NCBI GenBank assembly: GCA_025936595.1
Contig: JAICTB010000118.1
Coordinates: forward strand, 1 to 6,932
DNA: 6,932 nt
Direction of reading: 5' to 3'
Source: Thermoleophilia bacterium
GTDB taxonomy: Bacteria; Actinomycetota; Thermoleophilia; Gaiellales; Gaiellaceae
Positions 1 to 6,811 of this stretch are shown piece by piece. The first letter of the stretch is position 1; each line of letters starts with the position of its first letter. Below the pieces are notes generated by a model, which did not search any database, was not told where the DNA came from, and saw only the letters and a list, made by a program, of their open reading frames with translations. Position numbers and translations under genes: made by a program.

Positions 1-222
1 CGCCCGCTGCTCGAGCAGCGCGGTGGCGTCGCCCGGGCTCAGTCCGCCGACGTCGATGCCCGCGATGCGCGTGCCGTCGGCGAGCCGGTCGGCCGAGCCC
101 GCAAAGAAGAGCGGCACGATGAGGGCCACCAGCGCCAGCGCGGCAGCCCCAACTGCGACCCTGGTCCAGATGCGGTTGCGCGCCGGGGCTCGCCGGCGAA
201 CGGCTGGTGACGAGGCAGCCAC
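1..222 (-). CDS. VanW/PG-binding-4-type membrane protein, N-terminal fragment
   Basis: Only the first 74 codons are present and the gene runs off the left edge. The frame starts at a GTG and reads a short Arg-rich cytoplasmic head (RRRAPARNR, residues 9-17), then one hydrophobic segment at about 22-41, then an exported stretch. The segment TRIAGIDVGGLSPGDATALL (51-70) matches the opening of the extracytoplasmic domain commonly found N-terminal to VanW domains (PG_binding_4 type), with its G-I-x-V-G-G-L-S-x-x-x-A-x-x-L pattern. This predicts a single-pass, outward-facing cell-envelope protein. VanW proteins occur in some glycopeptide-resistance clusters, but most are chromosomal with unknown function, so resistance is not implied. 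GTG at 222 is the only sensible start near the membrane segment. The ATG at 233 is in another frame that gives no such protein. It starts 34 bp after the SDR stop. No good Shine-Dalgarno is seen, though TACCAT at 237-232 could be a -10 box giving a very short leader. Confidence 0.72.
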   Translation of the reverse strand, partial: MAASSPAVRRRAPARNRIWTRVAVGAAALALVALIVPLFFAGSADRLADGTRIAGIDVGGLSPGDATALLEQRA

Positions 223-256
223 GACGCAGCCATGGTAGCCGCGAGCCCGGAGCTGC

Positions 257-1090
257 TCAGAAAACGAAGAGCTCGACGCCGCCGGACACGTTCAGCTCGA
301 TCCCGGTGACGTACGAGGCGAGATCGGAACAGAGAAACGCGATCGCGTTCGCAATGTCCTGTGGCTCCCCCGGCCGCTTGAAGACGGTGCGGTTGGCGAT
401 TCGCTCGTTCATCGACGCGTTCGCCAGGTGGAACGCCTCGGTGCCGATGATCCCCGGCACGATCGCGTTCGCCGTTATGCCGTGCCGGCCGCCTTCCATC
501 GCGAGCGTCTTCGTGAGGCCGAGCACGCCCGCCTTCGTCGTCGAATACGACGCCTGCCCGAAGCCGCCGAGCGTGCCTGCGACCGAGGCCATGTTGACGA
601 TGCGCCCCCACGCGCGCTCCTTCATGTGCGGCCACACCGCCTGCGCGCAGTTGAACGCGCCGCTCAGATTGACGCGCAGGTCGCGCTCCCAGAGGCTCGG
701 CTGCTGGTCGCCGAACTGCCCGACGTGGTCGAGCGTGCCGGCGTTGTTGACCAGGATGTCCACCGAGCCGAGCTCGTCGACGGTGCGTGCGACCGCGGCC
801 GCGACCTGGTCACGGTCGGTGACGTCGCAGCGCACAGCGATCGCGCGGCGTCCCATCGCGCGGATCTCCTCGGCCGCGGACTCTGTACCGACGAGCCCCT
901 GCGTGCGCGCGACCTGCGCGAGCGGGCCGTAGGCGTCCGTCTCCTCGGAGAGCTCCGACTCGACGAGCAGGTCGGCGATCACGACGTCGGCACCCGCGCG
1001 CGCGAGCGTCAGCGCGTCCGCGCGTCCGAGCCCGCGCGAGCCGCCGGTGACGAACGCGACCCGCCCCGAAAGATCGATCTGGATGCTCAT
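257..1090 (-). CDS. SDR-family NAD(P)-dependent oxidoreductase
   Basis: A 277-residue classical short-chain dehydrogenase/reductase, soluble and Rossmann-fold. Visible motifs are the cofactor loop TGGSRGLG (15-22), CDV (88-90), NNAG (115-118), the structural Asn in RVNLSG (141), and a complete Ser169-Tyr182-Lys186 catalytic set in the YSTTK context. Asp40 at the end of strand 2 favours NAD(H) over NADP(H), by family knowledge. The stretch between Asp40 and CDV is about 49 residues, roughly 15-20 longer than in FabG-like enzymes, and acidic/polar. The start ATG is 5 bp after the stop of the acyl-CoA dehydrogenase, with GAGG 9 nt upstream inside that gene's last codons. A longer upstream reading of the same frame only overlaps that gene. 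Co-transcription suggests oxidation of a hydroxyacyl-CoA or alcohol intermediate linked to acyl-CoA catabolism. The exact substrate cannot be read from the sequence. Confidence 0.93.
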   Translation of the reverse strand: MSIQIDLSGRVAFVTGGSRGLGRADALTLARAGADVVIADLLVESELSEETDAYGPLAQVARTQGLVGTESAAEEIRAMGRRAIAVRCDVTDRDQVAAAVARTVDELGSVDILVNNAGTLDHVGQFGDQQPSLWERDLRVNLSGAFNCAQAVWPHMKERAWGRIVNMASVAGTLGGFGQASYSTTKAGVLGLTKTLAMEGGRHGITANAIVPGIIGTEAFHLANASMNERIANRTVFKRPGEPQDIANAIAFLCSDLASYVTGIELNVSGGVELFVF

Positions 1091-1095
1091 GCGAC

Positions 1096-2274
<1,179 letters not shown>

Positions 2275-2289
2275 TGCGTGCTCCCAGCT

Positions 2290-2311
2290 GTTGATTGACT
2301 CGTCAGTCAAC
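2290..2311. promoter_or_regulatory. TetR-type operator-like palindrome before the ACAD-SDR operon
   Basis: On the minus strand the half-sites GTTGACTGAC and GTCAATCAAC flank a central GA. They form a 22-bp inverted repeat in which 9 of 10 arm positions pair. Length and architecture resemble operators of TetR-family repressors, many of which control acyl-CoA degradation genes. It covers the predicted transcription start region of the acyl-CoA dehydrogenase and also includes the stop codon of the kinase gene. Such an arrangement would let an acyl-CoA-responsive repressor block the operon. No regulator gene is in the window, so the cognate protein is unknown. Confidence 0.6.
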
Positions 2312-4300
2312 AAGCGTAGCGGCCGCCGCGGCGAGGGGCAACCGGACCGTGAAGACGCTCCCGCGGGCGGGCGCGCTCTCGACCTCGATCGTTCCGCCGC
2401 TCTGCCCCACGATCCCGTGCACGGTCGAGAGCCCGAGGCCCGACGAGACGCCGAGCTCCTTCGTCGTGAAGAACGGCTCGAAGATGTGCGCCTCGGTCTC
2501 GGGGTCCATGCCGACGCCGTCGTCGGCGACGCTGAGCGTCGCGACGCTCGCATCGGCGCGCACGCCGATCGTGACGACGCCTCCCTCCGGGAGCGCCTCG
2601 GAGGCGTTCGCCGCCAGGTTCAGGACCACGCGCTCGAGCTGCGCCTCGTCGGCCCGCACGATCACCGGCCACTCGCCGAGCTCGAGCTCGAGCCGGCTGC
2701 GCTCGCCCAGGGCGCGCTGGAGGAGCGGCTCGAGCCGGCGAACGGCGTCCCGGAGGTCGAGCTCGTCGAGCTGCAGCACCTGGCGCCCGCTGAAGGCGAG
2801 CAGCTGGCGCGTCAGGTCGCTCGCGCGAACCGCCGAGTCGCGAATCGCCTCGAGCTTCTCCTGCGCACTGCGGTCGCCCCGGCTCAGGAGCAGGTCGCTG
2901 TAGCCGATCACAGCGGTCATCAGGTTGTTGAAGTCGTGTGCGATCCCGCCCGCGAGCTTCCCGACCGCCTCCATCTTCTGTGCCTGGCGCAGCTGCTCTT
3001 CGAGCGCGTGTTGCGCGGTCACGTCCTCGAGCAGGCTCATCCCGAGCCCGTCCTCGAGGTCGAGCAGGACGTTGACGCGGGTGTCGACGGAGACGCCGTC
3101 CTTGCGCACGTATTGCTTCGTCGCCAGGAACGTGTCGCGCATCCCCGCGTCGAGCTCGGCCTGTGCGTCGAGGTCGAGGTCGTCCGGGTGGGTGACCTGC
3201 GTGTAGTGCATCTGCGCGAGCTCGCTGCCGGTGTAGCCGAGCATTCGCTGCAGGGCCGGATTCGTCTCGCTCATGATCCCCTCGCGTCCGATCGAGATCC
3301 CGATCGGGGCGCGCTCGAACACCATCCGGAACTTGCGCTCCGACTCCTCCGCGCGTAGCCGGAGCGCATCGAGCTCGCGGACGATGGTGGCGAAGCGGAG
3401 AACGACGAGCACGAGCAGCACCGAGCCCGCGCTCGCAACGGCAACGATGTTCACGTGATGACCGCTCAGCTCGGCGATCGCGACCGAGAGCGGGGCGGCG
3501 ACGAGCGACGCGCCGACGGTCACGCCGCGGCGCAGGGAGAGGAGATGACCGGTCGGCGCCGCGACGACGAGCCGTTCCATCGAAGGGTGGAGGGCCGCCG
3601 CCGCGAGGAGCACGTACGAGGCGAGCCAGCCGGCGTCCGGCCAGCTCGCCGCATACGTCCCGTCGAGCGACGGCAGCACCCAGGCGCCGTCGGCCACGAG
3701 CAGCGGCACGACGGACGCGACGAGCAGCCAGTACGAGCTGGTACGCCGGCCCTGCACGAAGAGCAGGCGGACGAGCGTGCCGAGGAGCAGGACGTCCGCC
3801 GTCGGGTAGGCGACCGTGACGGCGCGGCCGAGCAGCGTCCCGTCCGTCGGCCCGGTGAAGATCAACACCCAGGCGGCGATCCCGAGCCCGAGCATGACGA
3901 CCAGGGCGTCGAGATGTGCAGCCGTGCTGCGCGGGCCGACGGATTCCTGCGAGAGGAGCAGGACGCCGAGGATCAGGAGTGCGACGCTCGAGAGGTAGAG
4001 CGCGTCTGCCGGGCCGGGGTAGCGCGAAGTGAGGTTGTCGTAGACGAAGTCCCCGAACGCCATCAGGAGCTGCGAGACGCCGATGGTCGACCAGGCGCGC
4101 CACGTGCGCGGGCGGTACGCCGCGACCGCGAAGAAGATCAGTCCGGCCGAGGCGAGACCAAGCGCGTCGTACAGCACGACGTCGCCCGCGAGCGCGAAAT
4201 GTCCCGCGATCGCCACCAGGCCGATGCAGAGGTAGGCTCGTGCCGCGGTCGATCCCACGCTGCCTGTATCGACCGCGCGAAGCCGGAGGCCGCTCACCAC
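2303..4300 (-). CDS. Membrane-bound PAS sensor histidine kinase without receiver domain
   Basis: About 665 residues from GTG 4300. The first ~305 residues are a polytopic membrane region with roughly eight to ten hydrophobic segments (for example 22-38, 41-61, 99-117, 128-149, 189-209, 224-238, 258-276, 283-303). A short linker (305-325) leads to a PAS domain at about 321-430 ([34 protein letters not shown]). The dimerisation domain has the phospho-acceptor His455 in [11 protein letters not shown]. The ATPase domain has the N-box around [11 protein letters not shown] (561-570), DDGVGM (593-598), FEPFFTTK (607-614) and [11 protein letters not shown] (621-631). The protein ends just after the ATPase fold, and no response regulator is adjacent, so the partner is elsewhere. 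The membrane module is not a sensor I can name. The start is uncertain: GTG 4300 and the adjacent GTG 4297 have GGAGGAGG about 13-16 nt upstream, and GTG 4258 would give a slightly shorter protein. Further upstream the frame stays open only as antisense of the divergent ACAD gene. Confidence 0.9.
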   Translation of the reverse strand: MVSGLRLRAVDTGSVGSTAARAYLCIGLVAIAGHFALAGDVVLYDALGLASAGLIFFAVAAYRPRTWRAWSTIGVSQLLMAFGDFVYDNLTSRYPGPADALYLSSVALLILGVLLLSQESVGPRSTAAHLDALVVMLGLGIAAWVLIFTGPTDGTLLGRAVTVAYPTADVLLLGTLVRLLFVQGRRTSSYWLLVASVVPLLVADGAWVLPSLDGTYAASWPDAGWLASYVLLAAAALHPSMERLVVAAPTGHLLSLRRGVTVGASLVAAPLSVAIAELSGHHVNIVAVASAGSVLLVLVVLRFATIVRELDALRLRAEESERKFRMVFERAPIGISIGREGIMSETNPALQRMLGYTGSELAQMHYTQVTHPDDLDLDAQAELDAGMRDTFLATKQYVRKDGVSVDTRVNVLLDLEDGLGMSLLEDVTAQHALEEQLRQAQKMEAVGKLAGGIAHDFNNLMTAVIGYSDLLLSRGDRSAQEKLEAIRDSAVRASDLTRQLLAFSGRQVLQLDELDLRDAVRRLEPLLQRALGERSRLELELGEWPVIVRADEAQLERVVLNLAANASEALPEGGVVTIGVRADASVATLSVADDGVGMDPETEAHIFEPFFTTKELGVSSGLGLSTVHGIVGQSGGTIEVESAPARGSVFTVRLPLAAAAATLVD
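2313..2341 (-). promoter_or_regulatory. Candidate promoter of the ACAD-SDR operon
   Basis: On the minus strand TTGCCC (2341-2336) and TACGCT (2318-2313) are separated by exactly 17 bp, as expected for a housekeeping sigma factor promoter. The matches to TTGACA and TATAAT are 4/6 and 3/6, so sequence support alone is modest. Its position directly before the palindrome at 2311-2290 strengthens the case. It lies wholly inside the Ala-rich 3' codons of the kinase gene. Confidence 0.4.
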
Positions 4301-4342
4301 TCCCGGTACACCGCCTCCTCCGTTCGGGTGATGCGGGATGGG

Positions 4343-4348
4343 TAGGCT
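4343..4348 (+). promoter_or_regulatory. Possible -10 box for leaderless ACAD2 transcript
   Basis: TAGGCT fits the TAnnnT -10 pattern and ends 6 nt before the ATG at 4355. Transcription would then begin at or next to the start codon, a common arrangement in Actinomycetota. No convincing -35 box and only a weak ribosome-binding sequence (AGG, overlapping the box) are seen, which is consistent with a leaderless mRNA but does not prove it. Confidence 0.3.
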
Positions 4349-4354
4349 CCGCGC

Positions 4355-5578
4355 ATGGACTTCGACCTCACCGACGAGCAGCGGCTGATCCAGGAGACCG
4401 TCCGCGCGTTCGTCGACGAGCGCGTGCTTCCGGTGGCGGTCCAGAACGACATCGATCACAAGCTCGACCTGGAGCTGATCGAGGGGATGGCGGAGCTCGG
4501 GATCCTCGGGATCGTGATCCCGGAGGAGTACGGCGGCGCCGGCCTCGACTTCGTCGCCGAGGCATTGTCGTGCGAGGAGATCGAACGCGGCGAGGCAGCA
4601 TTCCGGACGCTGATCTCGGTCCACGTCGGGCTCAACTCGCTGTCGCTCCTCAAGTACGCCAGCGAAGAGCAGAAGCAACGGTGGCTGACGCCGCAGGCGA
4701 AGGGCGAGAAGCTCGCGTGCTTCGGGCTCACCGAGCCGGGCGCCGGGTCCGACGTCGCGGCGATGCGAACGACCGCGCGGCGCGAGGGCGACGTCTACGT
4801 GCTCAACGGCCAGAAGAACTGGATCTCGTATGCGACCGTTGCCGACCACGCGCTCGTCTTCGCGAAGACCGACCCGGGGGCCGCCCACAAGGGCATCAGC
4901 GCGTTCGTGCTCGAAAAGGGTATGAAGGGATTCACGTCGCGGGACACCGAGAACAAGCTCGGCATCTGGGCAGGGTCGACGGGCGAGCTCTTCTTCGAGA
5001 ACGTCGAGGTGCCCGCGGAGAACCTGATCGGCGAGGAAGGCCAGGGGTTCGAGATCGCGATGCACTCGCTCGACCAGGGCCGCTTCACGGTCGCTGCGGG
5101 TGCGTGCGGCGTCGTCCGCGCCTGTCTCGAGCGTTCGGTCGAGTACGCGCGGGAGCGCGAGACGTTCGGCCAGGCGATCGGCAGGTACCAGTTCGTGCAG
5201 GACATGCTCGCGAAGATGGTGCTCGGCTACGAGACGTCGAAGCTCCTCGTCATGCAGGCGGCCTGGATGAAGAACGAGGGGAAGCGGAACACGCGCGAGA
5301 CATCGCTTGCGAAGTGGCATGCCACGGAGTCGGCCTTCGAGGCGGCGCACCTGGCGATCCAGGTGTTCGGCTCCTACGGGTACTCGGGCGAGTACGGCAT
5401 CGAGCGCTACTTCCGCAATGCGCGCGCGCCGATCATCTACGAGGGCACGACGCAGATCCACAAGATGATGCAGGCCGAGCATGCACTCGGCTACCGCCGG
5501 CTGAACGGCCGCGGCGGCGAGTCGTCGCCGATCTGCTCGTGGGCGCCGGCGCTCTCGCCGGTCCACGCATCGGCGTAA
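4355..5578 (+). CDS. Acyl-CoA dehydrogenase (second, divergent paralogue)
   Basis: A 407-residue FAD-dependent acyl-CoA dehydrogenase, complete from the typical MDFDLTDEQRLIQETVRAFV start. It shows IPEEYGGAGLD (55-65), the signature GLTEPGAGSD (124-133), NGQKNWIS (151-158) and KLGIWAGSTGELFFENVEVP (201-220). It also has QVFGSYGYSGEYGIERYFRNAR (336-357) and the catalytic Glu363 in IIYEGTTQIHK (360-370). It differs markedly from the MCAD-like enzyme to the left, so substrates probably differ. The RNARAPIIYEGTTQIHKMM ending is shared with short/branched-chain and glutaryl-CoA-type relatives, but I cannot assign a substrate. After the usual C-terminal helix (to about residue 385) there is a Pro/Ser/Ala tail of about 22 residues. 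This may be a natural extension, because no frameshift is evident. It is transcribed away from the kinase across 54 bp and stands alone, with no co-directional gene close behind. Confidence 0.95.
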   Translation: MDFDLTDEQRLIQETVRAFVDERVLPVAVQNDIDHKLDLELIEGMAELGILGIVIPEEYGGAGLDFVAEALSCEEIERGEAAFRTLISVHVGLNSLSLLKYASEEQKQRWLTPQAKGEKLACFGLTEPGAGSDVAAMRTTARREGDVYVLNGQKNWISYATVADHALVFAKTDPGAAHKGISAFVLEKGMKGFTSRDTENKLGIWAGSTGELFFENVEVPAENLIGEEGQGFEIAMHSLDQGRFTVAAGACGVVRACLERSVEYARERETFGQAIGRYQFVQDMLAKMVLGYETSKLLVMQAAWMKNEGKRNTRETSLAKWHATESAFEAAHLAIQVFGSYGYSGEYGIERYFRNARAPIIYEGTTQIHKMMQAEHALGYRRLNGRGGESSPICSWAPALSPVHASA

Positions 5579-5624
5579 GCGCTCAGCGCAGCAGAGCCGC
5601 CGCCGCCGCGCTTGGCCTCAGCGG

Positions 5625-5645
5625 CCATGTCCAAACGGGACATGG
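5625..5645. terminator. Hairpin downstream of ACAD2
   Basis: CCATGTCC and GGACATGG form perfect 8-bp arms around a 5-nt loop (AAACG), starting 46 bp after the ACAD2 stop. No T-run follows, because the next bases are the AGGGGTCTGACC repeat. It could end the ACAD2 transcript, or be the outer part of the neighbouring repeat element. Which of the two cannot be decided here. Confidence 0.4.
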
Positions 5646-5646
5646 A

Positions 5647-5750
5647 GGGGTCTGACCCCGGTTTTCGCTGCTCAGCGCGAGATTCGAATTGTTTGTCGCA
5701 CTTCCGTGACGATTATTCGTGGCGTTTCCACAACCGGGGTCTGACCCCGG
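5647..5750. repeat. REPIN/MITE-like element with inverted GGGGTCTGACCCC termini
   Basis: Two palindromic units bound this stretch. The left one is GGGGTCTGACCCCGGTT (5647-5663) and the right one is AACCGGGGTCTGACCCC (5732-5748). They are inverted copies of each other over 17 bases with a single difference, at the palindrome centre. The right unit extends to a perfect palindrome, CCGGGGTCTGACCCCGG (5734-5750), with 8-bp arms. The 68-bp core between them is much less GC-rich than the genes around it and includes ATTCGAAT (5682-5689). Two inverted REP-like palindromes around a short core is the layout of a REPIN mobilised in trans by a REP-associated Y1 transposase (RAYT). No transposase and no clear target-site duplication are visible. 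Confidence 0.55.
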
Positions 5751-5800
5751 GGGTGACCTTTTGGGCCATGGCCGGCCGTATCCGAAAAGCGCTGTTTGCC

Positions 5801-5823
5801 GTTATATCGTTATACGATGTAGC
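5801..5823. promoter_or_regulatory. AT-rich palindrome in the SPW-protein promoter region
   Basis: The core ATCGT-TAT-ACGAT (5806-5818) is a perfect inverted repeat with 5-bp arms. Outward pairing continues through position 5801/5823 if G-T pairs are counted. It is the most AT-rich spot upstream of the SPW gene and contains TACGAT (5813-5818), a 4/6 match to a -10 box. It therefore probably overlaps the promoter and could be a repressor site. No matching -35 box was found. The Shine-Dalgarno of the next gene follows directly at 5824. Confidence 0.4.
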
Positions 5824-5837
5824 GGAAGGAGTCTCTC

Positions 5838-6317
5838 ATGGCAACACGTCACCAAGCTCGCAACCGCACGCGCGACGACGCGCCCCTCGGCGCGTACGAC
5901 GCGCCGCGGCCGATGCCCGACGAAGCGCTCCTCGCGCCCACCGAGGCGCCCTACACGAGCGCGAGCGCCCGCGACGAGGCCATGAGCGCGAGTGGGTTGA
6001 ACGTGATCGCCGGCATCTGGCTGATCATCTCGCCGTTCGTGCTCGCCTACGGCGGCAGCGATGCCTACTGGAACCCGATCGTGTTCGGCGCGATCATCGC
6101 CGTCGTCGCGCTCGCACGGCTCGGCGGCGCCTACCGGGCGACGTGGCTCGCGTGGCTCAACATGGCGATCGGCGTCTGGCTGTTCATCTCCGGCTTCTGG
6201 CTCGCCTCGACGCCACGCGCGTCCTGGAACGAATGGATCCTCGGCGTGATCGTCTTCGCGCTCGGCGCGTGGAGCGCGGCGGCGGGGGAGGACGCCCGCG
6301 CAACAGAGCTCAGGTAG
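5838..6317 (+). CDS. SPW-repeat-type small membrane protein
   Basis: A 159-residue protein with a hydrophilic, probably cytoplasmic N-terminus (1-51) followed by four hydrophobic segments at about 52-71, 78-94, 103-123 and 130-148. The membrane part is two copies of a two-helix unit. The first reads LNVIAGIWLIISPFVLAY then WNPIVFGAIIAVVALAR. The second reads LNMAIGVWLFISGFWLAS then WNEWILGVIVFALGAWSA. This matches the SPW repeat family, whose repeats carry an S-P-W/F motif after the first helix. Here repeat one has SPF and repeat two has SGF. The molecular function of the family is not established. The start is clear: GGAAGGAG (5824-5831) lies 6 nt before the ATG. It is a single gene facing the cupin, with stops 14 bp apart, and is followed by a strong hairpin. 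Confidence 0.85.
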   Translation: MATRHQARNRTRDDAPLGAYDAPRPMPDEALLAPTEAPYTSASARDEAMSASGLNVIAGIWLIISPFVLAYGGSDAYWNPIVFGAIIAVVALARLGGAYRATWLAWLNMAIGVWLFISGFWLASTPRASWNEWILGVIVFALGAWSAAAGEDARATELR

Positions 6318-6331
6318 TTCCGGCGGTTCCC

Positions 6332-6811
6332 CTAACTGGGCGGGAGGGGCGGCGTTCGCACCGCCTCTCCTTCCCAGTAATCGACTGCGTCGCCGGCACG
6401 GAAGAGCTTGCCGGGCGGTGAGGCAAGCACCTTGTCCGAATCGGGATAGACGCTGACGTGCGGCTCGACCCGGTTCGACCAGATCGCGACCCGCGCCTTC
6501 TCGGCGCCGCGGTTCGTCACCTTGTGCGCCCCCTCCGCCGTCGCGGGGAAGAACGCCGTGTCCCACACGCGCAGCTCCCGCTCGCCCTCCGGCGTGCGCA
6601 GCGTGGGAGTGCCGGCGAGCACGATCAGCCATTCCTCCTCGCCGGTCTCGTAGTGGTAGGGGCAGATGCTCTGCCCCGGCGGCAGCTCGTACACCGAGAG
6701 CCCGAGCTTCTCGCCACCCACGAGCGGCCTGACCCGTGCGTAGGAGGTGTTGTAGCCGTCCGGATCGTCGGCGTCCTTCTGCACCTCGATCTCGAACAGG
6801 TTCACGGTCAC
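6332..6811 (-). CDS. Single-domain cupin protein
   Basis: A 159-residue cytoplasmic beta-barrel protein. Cupin motif 1 lies at 46-67 (PPGQSICPYHYETGEEEWLIVLAG) and motif 2 at 84-100 (DTAFFPATAEGAHKVTN). Likely metal ligands are His53, a Glu among 55-60, and His96. The usual H-x-H reads H-Y-E here, a variation I associate with one bacterial cupin subgroup. Near the end are VYPDSDKV (121-128) and VDYWEGE (143-149), which also look subgroup-specific. The substrate is unknown; sugar-isomerase-like, dioxygenase and pure binding roles are all possible. The start is the first GTG of GTGACCGTG: GGGAG lies 8 nt upstream and the codon overlaps the previous gene's stop (GTGA), indicating translational coupling to that gene. 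Confidence 0.88.
   Translation of the reverse strand: MTVNLFEIEVQKDADDPDGYNTSYARVRPLVGGEKLGLSVYELPPGQSICPYHYETGEEEWLIVLAGTPTLRTPEGERELRVWDTAFFPATAEGAHKVTNRGAEKARVAIWSNRVEPHVSVYPDSDKVLASPPGKLFRAGDAVDYWEGEAVRTPPLPPS
6335..6378 (+). terminator. Hairpin terminator of the SPW gene, inside the cupin 3' end
   Basis: Arms 6335-6352 and 6361-6378 (outer ends ACTGGG and CCCAGT, inner ends GGCGG and CCGCC) enclose an 8-nt loop. In plus-strand RNA 17 of 18 positions pair, two of them as G-U, with one C-U mismatch. In minus-strand RNA the same two wobbles become C-A mismatches, so the structure is weaker. It begins 17 bp after the SPW stop, as expected for a terminator, but has no T-run. It also encodes the last residues of the cupin on the other strand. 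Confidence 0.6.

Noticed and set aside
1..222. Reading the VanW-like fragment as a vancomycin-resistance gene.
   Set aside because: Only the membrane anchor and the start of the extracytoplasmic domain are visible. No vanH/A/X-type gene is nearby, and such proteins are common in non-resistant actinobacteria.
39..635. A minus-strand frame containing an ATG at 233 just after the SDR gene, a possible start for the leftmost gene.
   Set aside because: Its translation is Arg/Ser/Pro-rich and stops at 39. The frame from GTG 222 gives a membrane segment and the GIDVGGLS motif and stays open to the edge.
257..1090. Assignment of the SDR as a mycofactocin-dependent dehydrogenase because of its long loop.
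   Set aside because: The loop lacks the characteristic sequence of that group as I know it, and no mycofactocin gene is in the window.
3455..4345. A plus-strand open frame of about 296 codons opposite the kinase membrane region.
   Set aside because: It is charged, Arg/Glu/Asp-rich and low-complexity with no hydrophobic core. The opposite strand has clear transmembrane segments.
4301..5566. The kinase reading frame stays open far upstream, which would give a protein of over 1000 residues.
   Set aside because: That extension is antisense to the clearly real acyl-CoA dehydrogenase at 4355-5578, and its translation is Arg/Leu/Val-rich with no domain. The membrane helices and domains begin after 4300.
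5579..5837. The intergenic region as a CRISPR array, a tRNA or a small protein gene.
   Set aside because: There are only two inverted palindromes with no regular direct repeats, no cloverleaf is seen, and no short frame has a ribosome-binding site with a plausible product.
5612..6421. A plus-strand frame running through the intergenic repeat and across the SPW gene.
   Set aside because: It turns into an Arg-rich shadow across the SPW gene, while the other frame has a strong Shine-Dalgarno and recognisable repeats.
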